A stretch of DNA of 64,000 bases from Tissierella sp. (GCF_031460495.1 NZ_JAVKTS010000003.1:310001-374000); one strand, 5' to 3'. Counted from the stretch's first letter, positions 45,200 to 55,579 are shown. Numbers and translations are program-made. The notes: generated from the letters alone by a model not told the origin.

Positions 45200-46997
45200 A
45201 TAGAACCTCCTTACCTTGTTCAGATTCTTTATAGTACTTTGCTTGAATATCAAATAAAGCTTTATACTCCCCTTCTAATTCCAGTAATTCATCATGAGTC
45301 CCTAATTCTATGATTTTACCATCCTTTAAGTAAGCTACCCTATCACAGAATTTTGTACTGGCTAATCTATGAGAGATATACAGACTAGTTTTCCCTTTGC
45401 TAAGTGAGTCATATTGTTGATACAATGCTGCTTCTGCCAAGGGATCCAATGCTGCAGTCGGCTCATCTAACATTAAAAATCTGCTGTTCTTATAAAGTGC
45501 TCTAGCCAAGTATAGCTTTTGCCTTTGACCTCCTGATATATCTAACCCCTCATCATCAAGGATTCTTAATAGAACTGTATCTATTCCCCTAGATAAACTA
45601 GCCATTGTTTGTTCAATTTCAGAATCATTGATTGCCTTATTAAGCCTGTCTTCATCAACTATTTCTTCCAAAGCAATATTGTCCTTAATAGAAAATGGAA
45701 ACACCATAGCATCTTGGAAAACTACTCCAAGCATATCTCTGTAAATATCTTCTGGTATTTGGTTTATATCTATGCCATTTAGATAAATAGTTCCTGAAGT
45801 TGGTTTATAGAATTTACATAGTAGTTTGATTAATGTGCTCTTACCTGATCCATTTTCTCCAACAAGAGCCATCTTTTCCCCAGATTTTATCCTTAAACTT
45901 AAATTATCCAAGACATTTTTCTCTGCCTTTGGATATCTAAAACTAACATCAACAATATCTATTGTAACTGAATCACTACTTATTGCATTATCTATGTAGT
46001 TTATATCTACATTATCTTTTAATACTGATTTTTCTTCTTCCATTAGATTGATAAAATGAGAAAATCTATTGCTCTCTTTACGAATATCTGATACTTGCTT
46101 CATGGATTCTTGTAATATTACCACTAGAGAGATGGTTCCTGTGGTATAAAGAAAGAACTGTGAAGTATCAATTTGATTATTTAATAATAATCTAGAAATA
46201 TAACTAAATAACACTACATCTCTTAAGATATTTAAAATAGCAACAGCTATATCCATTTGAATGTATTTCTTGCTTACTGATTGTGAAATAGTCATAAATT
46301 GGTTTATAAGTCTATTACAATAACTCTCAAGTACATCTATTAGGGAATAAATCCTAATATCCTTTCCATAGCTTGGATCAGTCATGATATTTGTAGTCTG
46401 ATAGTATTGTCTTTGATAATCTCCCATTTGATCCCAAGTTGATTCCTCCAATGAAGCTGCCTTTGAATTGAAATAAAAGGAACCTAATACTAGTAAAAAT
46501 AGTAATATCATAATCCATAAGGACAATCTAGACATTAATCCTAGGAAACCAATAGAAGCAAATATATTCCCAAATAGACTTAACATAATAAGGATTATTC
46601 CACCAGCTCCTTGCATAGGGCTTCTTACCGATATATCTCCTAGTTCAATCTTTGTCAATTGATCAGGATTAAGGGTATTTTCATAGGGCATAGTCAAAGA
46701 ATATTTCATTAAATCACGAATCAAATTGTAGCGAACATTATTCATCCTCATTCTATAATTGCCCCTTAGATATGAAGTTCCCATAGAACATATAACTGCT
46801 AGTATCCCACCTACTATAACCCATCCTATCATCCTAGATGAATCTCCCATAGATATTAAGGATATGACCTTTGCTGGTACTACAACCCATATAAATGGAT
46901 AGATTGAAGAAAGAAAAGTATAAATAATCATTATGGGTATCATAAAAAAATCATATTCCCTTATCTTTTTAAATAAAAAACTAATAGTTTTGAACAT
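45189..46997 (-). CDS. ABC exporter, fused permease/ATPase (pair 2, first gene)
   Basis: About 602 residues from MFKTISFLFKKIREYD. Membrane domain with six spans; ATPase domain with Walker A GENGSGKST, signature ISGGQRQK, Walker B LMLDEPTAALDP and SHRLAS. The ATG at 46997 uses GGGGG eight bases upstream; this ribosome site is one arm of a 10-bp inverted repeat (47002-47045). The TPR-XRE regulator gene is 84 bases upstream in the same direction. Confidence 0.9.
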   Translation of the reverse strand: MFKTISFLFKKIREYDFFMIPIMIIYTFLSSIYPFIWVVVPAKVISLISMGDSSRMIGWVIVGGILAVICSMGTSYLRGNYRMRMNNVRYNLIRDLMKYSLTMPYENTLNPDQLTKIELGDISVRSPMQGAGGIILIMLSLFGNIFASIGFLGLMSRLSLWIMILLFLLVLGSFYFNSKAASLEESTWDQMGDYQRQYYQTTNIMTDPSYGKDIRIYSLIDVLESYCNRLINQFMTISQSVSKKYIQMDIAVAILNILRDVVLFSYISRLLLNNQIDTSQFFLYTTGTISLVVILQESMKQVSDIRKESNRFSHFINLMEEEKSVLKDNVDINYIDNAISSDSVTIDIVDVSFRYPKAEKNVLDNLSLRIKSGEKMALVGENGSGKSTLIKLLCKFYKPTSGTIYLNGIDINQIPEDIYRDMLGVVFQDAMVFPFSIKDNIALEEIVDEDRLNKAINDSEIEQTMASLSRGIDTVLLRILDDEGLDISGGQRQKLYLARALYKNSRFLMLDEPTAALDPLAEAALYQQYDSLSKGKTSLYISHRLASTKFCDRVAYLKDGKIIELGTHDELLELEGEYKALFDIQAKYYKESEQGKEVLYEN

Positions 46998-47001
46998 AAA
47001 C

Positions 47002-47045
47002 AATCCCCCTTTCACCATTAGTATAACATAGTGGTAAGGGGGATT
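47002..47045. promoter_or_regulatory. Inverted repeat embracing the -10 and ribosome site of exporter pair 2
   Basis: AATCCCCCTT (47002-47011) and AAGGGGGATT (47036-47045) are perfect 10-base arms, with ACCA/TGGT continuing inward. The interior holds TATACT on the minus strand, a possible -10. As DNA it could be an operator for the upstream XRE regulator; as RNA of a longer transcript it would bury the Shine-Dalgarno. Confidence 0.55.
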
Positions 47046-47080
47046 AGTTTCATATTTTTAGCGAAATTGACCTTCTAATT

Positions 47081-48325
47081 CTACATGTTAGCCATGTGTC
47101 TGGTCTTTATTTTGGAAAATAACTCTTCTAATTCTAATGCATCTTTATAAAATCTGTTTTTAATATATGCTTCTTTTAAAGAATCTTTATGAAAATTCAT
47201 AAATCCATATCGACCTTCTTTTGAAAACCTATTCATTAAGGATTCCAATAATGGAATATATTCTTTTGACTTCTCTGGGTTTCCACCTACTTGTAATTTG
47301 GTTACTTCTAATATTTCAATCATCTCATCATAATAAAATTTACTGAATTTATCCCAAATTTCAGATTCATTGTTTTTTTCTTTATAGTCTTTAGCGTATT
47401 CTTCCATCTTATGTACCCATTGATTGGCTTCTTCTATATTACCGACTTTACTCTCTAGTACAGCCCATTTATGATAGGAGTTAAAATTAGCTTTGTAAGA
47501 TTTATCTAGGTATTCCCTTGCCTTCTTATAATCTCCTAGAGATATATAAGTAGCCCCTATATTATAATACATAGATTCTAGTTCTTTGGTCCAATTAGTG
47601 TTTTTAAGAAGGTTCATGGACTTTTGATATTCCCCAATCATAGCTTCTTCCATATTATAGCAAGAATAAATTCCACCTAGTAGTAAATATACTTGAGACA
47701 ATGCCCATGTATTTCCTTCATCTAAAGCAAAGTTAATAGCCATGGTAGATAAACTGTTGACTATACTATATTCCCCGAAGTTCCAGTATATCCACATAAG
47801 TTCCAAAGTGGAAAAACTATTCTGTAATATCCTATGTGCCTTTATTCTCTTTTCTAAAGTTGTTTTCCTGTCTTCATACCTATGGATTAAATAATACCAA
47901 CCTAATTGCTCTTGGTTCATAAAATCTGTACATTGGTCAAGGATGTTTAATACATCTTTATCCTTATATTCCATAACTCTTATTATCATCCAATCTAAAG
48001 CCAAAGGACTATAATTCAATCTATCATTTTCCTGCTCTAATATATTTAGAGATTCATGTTCAAATTTATAAACTGTTTGATAGAAATACTGCTTTATATA
48101 ATAGCTCATATTTTCAATAAATTCTTCATCATTCTCATAGTCAATGTCTAGTTCATTGTATAGATCTACAAGCATATCAGGGTCTACTTTCTGCTTGCCT
48201 CTTTCTATTTTAGATAGGGTACTTACACTGCATATTCTACCAACCACTTCCTTAAGCTCCTTACCTTGTCGCAGTCTTTCTATCCTAAGCATTTGTCCTT
48301 CCATGTTGATTTTATTTCTATCCAA
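47081..48325 (-). CDS. XRE-family regulator with TPR domain (Rgg/PlcR-like)
   Basis: About 414 residues. N-terminal helix-turn-helix LRQGKELKEVVGRICSVSTLSKIERGK at about 16-45, then helical tetratricopeptide-like repeats (YYNIGATYISLGDYKKAREYLDKSY near 265). This is the layout of peptide-binding RRNPP regulators (Rgg, PlcR, PrgX). It likely controls the exporter genes just downstream. The start is taken as TTG at 48325, with AGGTGGTGA upstream; the earlier in-frame GTG (48337) lacks a ribosome site. No short propeptide gene was found beside it. Confidence 0.85.
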   Translation of the reverse strand: MDRNKINMEGQMLRIERLRQGKELKEVVGRICSVSTLSKIERGKQKVDPDMLVDLYNELDIDYENDEEFIENMSYYIKQYFYQTVYKFEHESLNILEQENDRLNYSPLALDWMIIRVMEYKDKDVLNILDQCTDFMNQEQLGWYYLIHRYEDRKTTLEKRIKAHRILQNSFSTLELMWIYWNFGEYSIVNSLSTMAINFALDEGNTWALSQVYLLLGGIYSCYNMEEAMIGEYQKSMNLLKNTNWTKELESMYYNIGATYISLGDYKKAREYLDKSYKANFNSYHKWAVLESKVGNIEEANQWVHKMEEYAKDYKEKNNESEIWDKFSKFYYDEMIEILEVTKLQVGGNPEKSKEYIPLLESLMNRFSKEGRYGFMNFHKDSLKEAYIKNRFYKDALELEELFSKIKTRHMANM

Positions 48326-48345
48326 AGTTATCACCACCTATATCG

Positions 48346-48373
48346 ATTATACCAGCTAAACTATTACTGTCCA
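48346..48373 (-). promoter_or_regulatory. Promoter of the XRE-TPR regulator gene
   Basis: On the minus strand TGGACA, a 16-base spacer and TATAAT with an extended TGG before it. The predicted start is only about a dozen bases from the TTG codon, so the leader is very short. Confidence 0.6.
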
Positions 48374-48472
48374 TATACCCAATATCTGATGAAACTCAAT
48401 TACAAATTGATAGGACATTATCTACTTCCCTTTAGTTGCTGATCTTTCTATATTTAATTCCTATTAATATAC

Positions 48473-50443
48473 TTAACTAACTATTTTATAATATGTTCTT
48501 GCTGTCAAAGTATAAATAATTATATAGAAGAATGCAAATACAATTATAGTCAATCCAGTATACAAAGCATATAAGCTCACATTTGTAAGATAAAATATTG
48601 ATAGCATCTCAGTAACCACTTTAAATGCAAATGCTACATGAATAACAGAAGTAACTAGGGGTAAGAAAAATACTGTAAGCACTTGGCTTCTTATTGATTG
48701 TTTTATTTCCTTACGACTCATACCTACCTTTTGCATGATCTCAAATCTATCCTTATCATCGAAACCTTCAGCAATTTGTTTATAATATATGATCAAGACA
48801 GTTGCCATTATGAATAATATTCCTATGAATATTCCAAGGAAAAATAGTCCTCCATAAAGTGTATAAAAAGTCTCTTTATCTGATTCTGCACTTTTTACAC
48901 CAGCATCTATATTAGCTTTGTCTATAGAGCTTCTTATTGAAGCAGCTAATTCTATCTCAGAACTACTATCAGTCTCTACATCAAAACCATAATAGTAATT
49001 AAGTTCAGGTGCATCACTATCTCCTTCGAGATGACTATAAGTCTTATTTATAGTAGCTAAACTATCTACAACTATATAATGACTGTCAGAAAGATGTGCC
49101 ATATCATCAGTAGCCATATTAAAGGAATCAAGCTTTTCCTTTATATTTAATTCAAAGCCATTTAGGTCCATTACATCTCCAGATATCTCCCCTTTAGCTG
49201 TATAAACCAATACTTCTCCTTCTTCTAAGGATACACCCTTCCCCTCTAATCTATTATAATCATCTTGAGTTAATAGGATTAATAATGATAAGTTTTTCAT
49301 GGAAAAGGACTCTTTATCCTGTACCATAAAACTAGAACCCTTCTGATTTGTCATAAAACTAATAGAAGAAAATTTAGTTACATTTTCACTAGAAACATTG
49401 GCTTTCATTGTACTCTCTGCCACTAAATCATCTAGTTTCTCAACCACTTCCTCTGAATAACTTGCATTTATTTCAATATTCCTTGGATACCTGGTTCTAA
49501 GTAAATCATCTACTCCTACATATAAAGATACTGTTGTAGAAAGTGTGATAATAACAGCAGTAGATAAAATACAAATATTTGCAAGGCCTGCTGCATTCTG
49601 CTTCATACGATAAATCATACCTGAAACAGAAATAAAATGATTTGTTTGATAGTAATAGTTTTTATTCTTCCTAAGGGATTTTAATAAAGCAATACTCCCA
49701 GCCTTAAACAAAAAGTTAGTACCTATTATTACAAATATTACGGCAATAAAAAACTTATTTATTGCAGCTATTGGTGAGTCTGCCGTAAGAGCTAAATAAT
49801 ATCCAATCCCTAGACTTACAATCCCAATAATAGTAGAAAACCATTTGGTCTTTGGTTCCCTTTCTCCTACATTGCCACCCTTTAATAATTCAATAGGTTT
49901 AGACAAATGCACTTGCAATACATTGTAGATTAGATTGAATAAAAATATAGCACTAAATAGTATTATAGTAGCTACAAGAGCAATTAATGGGATTTCAAAC
50001 CCAAATACCACATCGAACTTAATTAATTTAAGAAGCAGTAATGCTAGTAGTTTACTCAAAAGAATTCCACCTAAAATACCACTAATTAAACTAATTATAG
50101 AGATATAGAGGGTTTCATATAGCATGATTTTCCCAATATGTCTCTTCTCCATACCCAATATATTAAATAGTCCAAACTCTTTTTTTCTCTGCTTTATCAA
50201 AAAACTATTGGTATAATACAGAAAGAAAAAAGAGAATATGCCTACTATTATAGTTCCTAATAACATCATATATCTTAGGGTTCCACTATCACTTAAATAT
50301 CCTAAGTCTTTTACAACCACTAAATAGCACATATTATAAAACATGATTATGGTGCCAATACAAGTTAGTAAATAAGGTATATAGGCTCTGGAGTTCTTTT
50401 TAATGTTATTAAGTGCAAGTTTAGGATAAAAAAATTTATTCAT
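48473..50443 (-). CDS. BceB-type ABC transporter permease (FtsX family)
   Basis: About 656 residues. Ten membrane spans with a large extracellular domain of about 200 residues between spans 7 and 8, two FtsX-like regions, and the conserved RKKEFGLFNILGMEKRHIG near 90 and EIMQKVGMSRKEI near 575. BceB-type permeases detect and detoxify cell-wall-active peptides such as bacitracin and signal to an associated kinase. ATG 50443 lies inside the end of the ATPase gene (8-base overlap). Confidence 0.9.
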   Translation of the reverse strand: MNKFFYPKLALNNIKKNSRAYIPYLLTCIGTIIMFYNMCYLVVVKDLGYLSDSGTLRYMMLLGTIIVGIFSFFFLYYTNSFLIKQRKKEFGLFNILGMEKRHIGKIMLYETLYISIISLISGILGGILLSKLLALLLLKLIKFDVVFGFEIPLIALVATIILFSAIFLFNLIYNVLQVHLSKPIELLKGGNVGEREPKTKWFSTIIGIVSLGIGYYLALTADSPIAAINKFFIAVIFVIIGTNFLFKAGSIALLKSLRKNKNYYYQTNHFISVSGMIYRMKQNAAGLANICILSTAVIITLSTTVSLYVGVDDLLRTRYPRNIEINASYSEEVVEKLDDLVAESTMKANVSSENVTKFSSISFMTNQKGSSFMVQDKESFSMKNLSLLILLTQDDYNRLEGKGVSLEEGEVLVYTAKGEISGDVMDLNGFELNIKEKLDSFNMATDDMAHLSDSHYIVVDSLATINKTYSHLEGDSDAPELNYYYGFDVETDSSSEIELAASIRSSIDKANIDAGVKSAESDKETFYTLYGGLFFLGIFIGILFIMATVLIIYYKQIAEGFDDKDRFEIMQKVGMSRKEIKQSIRSQVLTVFFLPLVTSVIHVAFAFKVVTEMLSIFYLTNVSLYALYTGLTIIVFAFFYIIIYTLTARTYYKIVS

Positions 50444-51203
50444 CTCTTGCACCGCCTGTAGCTATTAAAGTGAGGGTATCTGAAATCTTCTGATACATCT
50501 CTTCATTGCTTTGTGAAGCTTTGTAAAGTTGGTGAAAGGCCTCCCCATCCCTTATAAACAATACTCTCTTGGCATTAGAAGCAGCCTTGGTACTATGTGT
50601 TACCATGAGTATTGTCTGACCTTCATTGTTTATTTCTGAAAATATCTTTAATAGTCCTTCCGATGATCTAGAATCTAGGGCTCCAGTAGGTTCATCTGCC
50701 AGTATAATCTCAGGATCTGTAATTAAGGCTCTTGCTATGGCTGTTCTTTGCTTTTGCCCTCCTGATACTTCATATGGGAACTTACTTAAGATGTCCTCTA
50801 TTTCCAATCTCTTTGCTATAGGTGCAAGCTTCTTACTCATCTCATCATGGCTTTCTCCTTTTAGCACAAGTGGTAAAAAGATATTATCCTCAATAGAAAA
50901 AGTATCTAATAAGTTAAAATCCTGAAAAACAAAACCAAGATTGTCTCGTCTAAATGAAGAAATCTCTTTTTCATTAATAGACAATATACTCTTAGAGTTT
51001 AAGAGTACATCTCCACTGCTTGGTTTATCTAAGGATGCAAGGATATTAAGCAATGTTGTCTTACCGGACCCAGATTCACCCATTATAGCTATATATTCTC
51101 CTTCCTCTACTGAAAATGAAACATTTGTAAGTGCTTGAACAGAAGCTCCGCCAAAATGTGTTGTATATACTTTCTTTAAGTTTTTAACTTCTAAAAGTGG
51201 CAT
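50436..51203 (-). CDS. BceA-type ABC transporter ATP-binding protein
   Basis: About 255 residues starting MPLLEVKNLKKVYTTHFGG. Walker A GESGSGKTT near 42, Q-loop FVFQDFNLL, signature VSGGQKQR near 142, Walker B IILADEPTGALD and H-loop VTHS. The THFGG insert is typical of peptide-resistance ABC ATPases (BceA, YtsC). Start at 51203 with TAGGAGG. It forms a complex with the overlapping permease gene and is probably induced by the kinase/regulator pair upstream. Confidence 0.93.
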   Translation of the reverse strand: MPLLEVKNLKKVYTTHFGGASVQALTNVSFSVEEGEYIAIMGESGSGKTTLLNILASLDKPSSGDVLLNSKSILSINEKEISSFRRDNLGFVFQDFNLLDTFSIEDNIFLPLVLKGESHDEMSKKLAPIAKRLEIEDILSKFPYEVSGGQKQRTAIARALITDPEIILADEPTGALDSRSSEGLLKIFSEINNEGQTILMVTHSTKAASNAKRVLFIRDGEAFHQLYKASQSNEEMYQKISDTLTLIATGGARDE

Positions 51204-51234
51204 ATCAATTCCTCCTAAAATTATCTTCCTGTTC

Positions 51235-51301
51235 ATTATACAAGAAGAGAAAATGCCATGCCATTTATTTGGCTTACATTTCCTCTTCTAAGCTTACATT
51301 T
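51235..51301 (-). promoter_or_regulatory. bceAB-like promoter with direct repeats for the response regulator
   Basis: On the minus strand AAATGTAAGC occurs twice, 20 bases apart (51272-51281 and 51292-51301), upstream of a poor -35 and a good TATAAT (51235-51240). The layout fits activation by an OmpR-family regulator. The distal copy also belongs to a CTTAC/GTAAG inverted repeat. Confidence 0.5.
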
Positions 51302-51309
51302 TAGTAAGC

Positions 51310-52320
51310 TTAATCCGAAACATCTAATTTTGCTGTGTCCAGTCCAATCATTACCTTAGTTCCTTTATCAATTTTTGATTCTATTTTAATTGTATGCGAT
51401 AACTTATCCAAGATCCCCTTGCACAAAAATAAGCCAATTCCTGTTGATTTCTTATGAGACCTGCCATTAAATCCAGTAAATCCTCTTTCAAAAATAAGAG
51501 GTATATCCTCTTCTTTAATACCTATTCCAGCATCTTCTATCACCAATGTATTAGATAATGCTTCATCCATATAGATAGATATTTCACCTGAATTTGTATA
51601 TTTAAGAGCATTTGACAAGATCTGTTCTATAACGAAAACAAGCCACTTTTCATCCGTAAGAACAAATCTATTTAAATCATCATAATTCAGCCTTATCTTT
51701 TTACGAATAAATATTTTCGAATACTTCCTAACGGCCTGCTTAACTATTCCATCAAGTGAATATTTCATTATTTGCAAGTCTGAACTCATATGCTCCATTC
51801 TTAGGTACTGGAGTACCATTTCAACATACTGTTCAATTTTAAAAAGTTCTTCCAGCAAATCAATTGATAGATTGGATTTATTAGACTGTAATAAGAGCCT
51901 CATTGCAGCAATTGGTGTCTTTATTTGATGTGCCCAGATTGTATAATAATCCACCATCTCATTTATTGCAATATCTTTTTCGTTTATGTTCCTCAGCCTA
52001 TCTTCAGCAATAGCCTGGATTAATTCTTCATATTCTCTATCTATTAGATTCTTTGATTTAGGAAATAAAAAATTATTTACTTTAAAACTATTTTTTATTT
52101 CCTCTAATTTTATGTATTTCTTATAGAATTTTCTAAAATCATATAAAGCTATTAACAGTAGAAAAGCACTGACTAAAACAAGGGCATAAAGTACAGCTTC
52201 TAAGGGTAAGGAGTATAAAAAGAAGACTACTAGAAGGATACATATTGATATGATAAAAACTCCTAATGTCTTAATCTTTAGTTTTAAGTAATTCAATAGG
52301 ACAAACATAATATCTTTCAT
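51310..52320 (-). CDS. BceS-type intramembrane-sensing histidine kinase
   Basis: 336 residues. Two N-terminal membrane spans (about 14-60) with almost no extracellular loop, as in BceS. Phospho-His lies in WAHQIKTPIAAM near 132, N box in EQILSNALKY near 235, then DAGIGI and GIGLFLCKGIL ATP-binding boxes. Such kinases take their signal from the BceAB transporter instead of sensing the drug directly. It starts one base after the regulator gene ends. Confidence 0.93.
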   Translation of the reverse strand: MKDIMFVLLNYLKLKIKTLGVFIISICILLVVFFLYSLPLEAVLYALVLVSAFLLLIALYDFRKFYKKYIKLEEIKNSFKVNNFLFPKSKNLIDREYEELIQAIAEDRLRNINEKDIAINEMVDYYTIWAHQIKTPIAAMRLLLQSNKSNLSIDLLEELFKIEQYVEMVLQYLRMEHMSSDLQIMKYSLDGIVKQAVRKYSKIFIRKKIRLNYDDLNRFVLTDEKWLVFVIEQILSNALKYTNSGEISIYMDEALSNTLVIEDAGIGIKEEDIPLIFERGFTGFNGRSHKKSTGIGLFLCKGILDKLSHTIKIESKIDKGTKVMIGLDTAKLDVSD

Positions 52321-52321
52321 A

Positions 52322-52993
52322 TCATTCCACCATATAGCCTAAGCCTTTCTTAGTCTTTATAAATTCATCAAGCCCTAATTCATGTAACTTTTTTCTTAAT
52401 CTATTGATATTTACTGTAAGAGTATTATCATCAACATAATTATCATCTTCCCATAACCTTTGCATGATTTCATCACGACTTACAACACTTCCTACATCAT
52501 CCATTAGTAATTGCAATATCCTATATTCATTTTTGGTCAGATCTATTTTTTCATCCTTATAACTTAATGTTGTATCACTAAGATTTAGTAATACACCCTT
52601 ATGTTCTAATATATTAACTTGTCCTTGAAATGAATAGGTTCGTCTAAGTATTGCCCCTACTTTGGCATTTAGAACATTCAAGTCAAATGGCTTTGAAATA
52701 AAATCATCGCCACCCATATTCATAGCCATAACTATACTCATATTATCACTTGCAGAAGAAATGAATATTATAGGCACTTTTGATAGCTTGCGAATTTCTG
52801 TACACCAATGGAACCCATTATAATAAGGCAACATAACATCTAGCAATATCAAATGAGGCTCAAAGGATATTACTTGGGTGGTTATATCTTTAAAATCCGT
52901 AAGATATATAATCTCATAATTCCACCTACTCAAATAATCATTCATAGACTTTGCTATACTAATGTCATCTTCAATAATCATTATTTTATACAT
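52322..52993 (-). CDS. BceR-type OmpR-family response regulator
   Basis: 223 residues. Receiver domain with Asp in LILLDVMLPYYNG near 53 and Lys in FISKPFD near 101; winged-helix domain from about 130 with SRDEIMQRLWEDDNYVDDNTLTVNINRLRKKL. It is first gene of the two-component pair and likely activates the BceAB-type operon through the repeats at 51272-51301. Confidence 0.95.
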   Translation of the reverse strand: MYKIMIIEDDISIAKSMNDYLSRWNYEIIYLTDFKDITTQVISFEPHLILLDVMLPYYNGFHWCTEIRKLSKVPIIFISSASDNMSIVMAMNMGGDDFISKPFDLNVLNAKVGAILRRTYSFQGQVNILEHKGVLLNLSDTTLSYKDEKIDLTKNEYRILQLLMDDVGSVVSRDEIMQRLWEDDNYVDDNTLTVNINRLRKKLHELGLDEFIKTKKGLGYMVE

Positions 52994-53056
52994 AATTATC
53001 CCTTCCTATAATTCATATCAGTGTATTTGGATCATGCCCATAATTTTCCTATATTT

Positions 53057-53084
53057 ATTATATCACAATAGAATATTATGTCCC
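53057..53084 (-). promoter_or_regulatory. Promoter of the bceRS-like genes
   Basis: On the minus strand GGGACA, 16-base spacer, TATAAT with TGA before it (extended -10). It lies about 65 bases before the regulator start. Confidence 0.5.
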
Positions 53085-53333
53085 TAGAGAAATGATGAAA
53101 TAGTATGGGATTATGGGAACAAAACGAATTGTTTTTGATTCTTTAGTAGTTTCAAATATTTCCACAACTTTTAAATCCATTTTATCTGTATGAATCTTTT
53201 CAATTGTCCCTTTAGTTTTATTTCTATCTATGATTTAATAATTCCTTCTAATAAACATATTTTAATGTCTCCTTTAATAAATATATCTAAGTGTAGCAAA
53301 TAAGTAGATATTGTTATTAAAGGAGGAATTATT
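53085..53333. other. Gene-free region upstream of the catalase gene
   Basis: AT-rich, no gene seen. AT-rich half-palindromes recalling PerR boxes (ATTTAATAATTCC around 53235) are too degenerate to call, and no convincing -35/-10 pair was found for the catalase gene. Confidence 0.4.
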
Positions 53334-55046
53334 GTGGATGAAGAGAAATATCAACATAAACATCCAAAGATGGAAAATCCCATGGATAAAAATGGATTAG
53401 GAGATCCTATTCCTAGTAGAAATCAAAATATAGGAGATACTCCTGAATTAAAAACAGCTACAGGCTCCCAAGTAACAGATAATCAAGATACCATGACTGC
53501 AGGAAAGCGAGGTCCTGTGGCCTTGCAAGATATATGGTTTTTGGAAAAAATGGCTCATTTTGATCGTGAAGTTATACCTGAGCGCAGAATGCATGCAAAA
53601 GGTTCAGGGGCCTTTGGGACATTTACTGTGACCCATGATATCACTAAGTACACTAAAGCTAGTATATTTTCAAAAATTGGTAAGCAAACTAAAATGTTAG
53701 CTCGCTTCTCAACAGTTGCTGGTGAAAGAGGGGCAGCTGATGCAGAAAGAGATATTCGTGGATTTGCTTTAAAATTTTATACTGATGAAGGTAACTGGGA
53801 TATGGTAGGAAATAATACTCCAGTATTTTTCTTTCGAGATCCTTTAAAATTTATCGATTTAAATCATGCAATCAAGAGAGATCCTCGCACTAATATGCGG
53901 AGTCCAAATACCAATTGGGATTTTTGGACTTCCTTACCAGAAGCACTTTTACAAGTTACAATTATTATGGGAGATAGAGGTATTCCATCTTCCTATAGGC
54001 GTATGCATGGATTTGGTTCTCACGCATATAGCTTTATTAATGAAGAAAATAAACGAGTATGGGTTAAGTTTCATTTTAGGTCTCAACAAGGTATATTAAA
54101 CCTAACAGATCAAGAGGCAAAAAAAGTAGTGGGAATGGATAGAGAATCTCACCAAAGAGACCTTTACCAAGCTATTGAACAAAGGATGTATCCTAAGTGG
54201 AAAATGTATATACAAATTATGACTGAAGAACAAGCTGATGCTATGAAAAATAATCCTTTTGATTTAACCAAAATGTGGCTTAAAAAAGATTTCCCCCTTA
54301 TACCCGTAGGAGAGTTTGAATTAAATAAAAATCCAGATAACTATTTTGCTGAAATAGAACAAGCAGCTTTTACTCCTGCTAACATAGTTCCTGGAATTAG
54401 TTTTTCCCCTGATCGTATGTTACAAGGAAGATTGTTTTCTTATGGAGATGCACATAGATATCGTTTAGGTGTAAATCACCATCAAATACCTGTCAATATG
54501 CCTAAAGCAGTTGAAAATCCACATAGTTTTCATCGTGATGGTCGAATGCGTGTAGATGGAAATCTAGGTAGTGAACTAAATTATGAACCAAATAGTTACG
54601 GAAATTGGATAGATCAACCAGAAGATAATCTTCCAAGACAAGAAGGTGGAGATGTTTATAGATATGACTTCCGAAGAGATGATTCTGATTACTTCACCCA
54701 ACCAGGACTTTTATTCCGAGCTATGACAGAAGATCAAAAGCAAGTTCTCTTCTATAATACTGCAAGAAATATGGGAGACTCTACTCTTCAAATAAAGCAT
54801 AGACACATATATAATTGTTACCAAGCAGACCCTGATTATGGTAAAGGTGTAGCAGAGGCAATGAATATTTCAATTAATGATGTCGATTTAAACTTGCCTA
54901 TAGGCGATTCCCGCGAAAATCAAAGAAAGGCTAATAACTTACATCCAGAACTAAATATACCTACTACACCAGTAGATCCTGAAAGAGAAATTGATACAAA
55001 TACAGAACCCTATATAATACCTGAATTTGATCCTTGGCTTTTATAA
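53334..55046 (+). CDS. Heme catalase
   Basis: 570 residues, monofunctional small-subunit-type heme catalase with an N-terminal extension of about 60 residues. Catalytic His is in [13 protein letters not shown] near 85, Asn in [12 protein letters not shown] near 160, and proximal heme Tyr in [14 protein letters not shown] near 370. It disproportionates hydrogen peroxide. GTG start at 53334 with AAAGGAGGAA. The asparagine-rich leader ([17 protein letters not shown]) has no export signal. It protects an otherwise oxygen-sensitive metabolism; vegetative or spore role unknown. Confidence 0.95.
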   Translation: MDEEKYQHKHPKMENPMDKNGLGDPIPSRNQNIGDTPELKTATGSQVTDNQDTMTAGKRGPVALQDIWFLEKMAHFDREVIPERRMHAKGSGAFGTFTVTHDITKYTKASIFSKIGKQTKMLARFSTVAGERGAADAERDIRGFALKFYTDEGNWDMVGNNTPVFFFRDPLKFIDLNHAIKRDPRTNMRSPNTNWDFWTSLPEALLQVTIIMGDRGIPSSYRRMHGFGSHAYSFINEENKRVWVKFHFRSQQGILNLTDQEAKKVVGMDRESHQRDLYQAIEQRMYPKWKMYIQIMTEEQADAMKNNPFDLTKMWLKKDFPLIPVGEFELNKNPDNYFAEIEQAAFTPANIVPGISFSPDRMLQGRLFSYGDAHRYRLGVNHHQIPVNMPKAVENPHSFHRDGRMRVDGNLGSELNYEPNSYGNWIDQPEDNLPRQEGGDVYRYDFRRDDSDYFTQPGLLFRAMTEDQKQVLFYNTARNMGDSTLQIKHRHIYNCYQADPDYGKGVAEAMNISINDVDLNLPIGDSRENQRKANNLHPELNIPTTPVDPEREIDTNTEPYIIPEFDPWLL

Positions 55047-55106
55047 TAGTAGAACTCTCCCGAAACATTAATTTAATCTTCGATTGTAAACAAATGTTCT
55101 TTCTTG

Positions 55107-55136
55107 TTGAATCCATATCCGAACATATGTTATAAT
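55107..55136 (+). promoter_or_regulatory. Promoter of the KilA-N gene with LexA-like box
   Basis: TTGAAT (55107-55112), 18-base spacer, TATAAT (55131-55136). CGAACATATGTTAT (55120-55133) matches 12 of 14 positions of the Firmicute LexA box CGAAC-N4-GTTCG and overlaps the -10, as for an SOS-repressed gene. Confidence 0.6.
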
Positions 55137-55529
55137 TTAGTTAGAGAAAACAAATTAATGTTCAGGGGAGGAATTTATGTGGATAAGAAAAGTTTAACTT
55201 TAGAAGCAAAGGGTCAACAAATATCAATCATAGCATCTGAAAACCATAATGATTATATTAGCTTGACAGACATAGCAAAATATAAAAACTCTGACAGAAC
55301 TGATATTGTTGTTTTAAACTGGTTGAGGAATAGAAATACAATTGAATTCTTGGGTGTATGGGAGCAAATGTATAATATCAACTTTAATCCCATCGAATTC
55401 GATTGGATTAAAAGTCAAGCTGGTTTAAATTCATTTGTCCTTACTCCAAAACAATGGATTGAAGGTACAAGTGCAATTGGCATTATCTCTAAAGCTGGTA
55501 GATATGGTGGAACTTATGCACATAATTCA

Positions 55530-55576
55530 GTAAAAGAAGTCTTGGAACCACTCTTTGGTTCCAAGACTTCTTTTAC
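55530..55576. repeat. Left copy of the AGTCTTGGAACC hairpin
   Basis: A perfect 21-bp stem with a five-base loop. Its core AAGTCTTGGAACC/GGTTCCAAGACTT is the same as in the hairpin after guaA at 61924-61967. It interrupts the KilA-N reading frame. Confidence 0.85.
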
Positions 55577-55579
55577 TAC

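Noticed and set aside
53085-53333. A PerR box in front of the catalase gene
   Set aside because: AT-rich half-matches exist but none approaches the full TTATAAT-N-ATTATAA palindrome.
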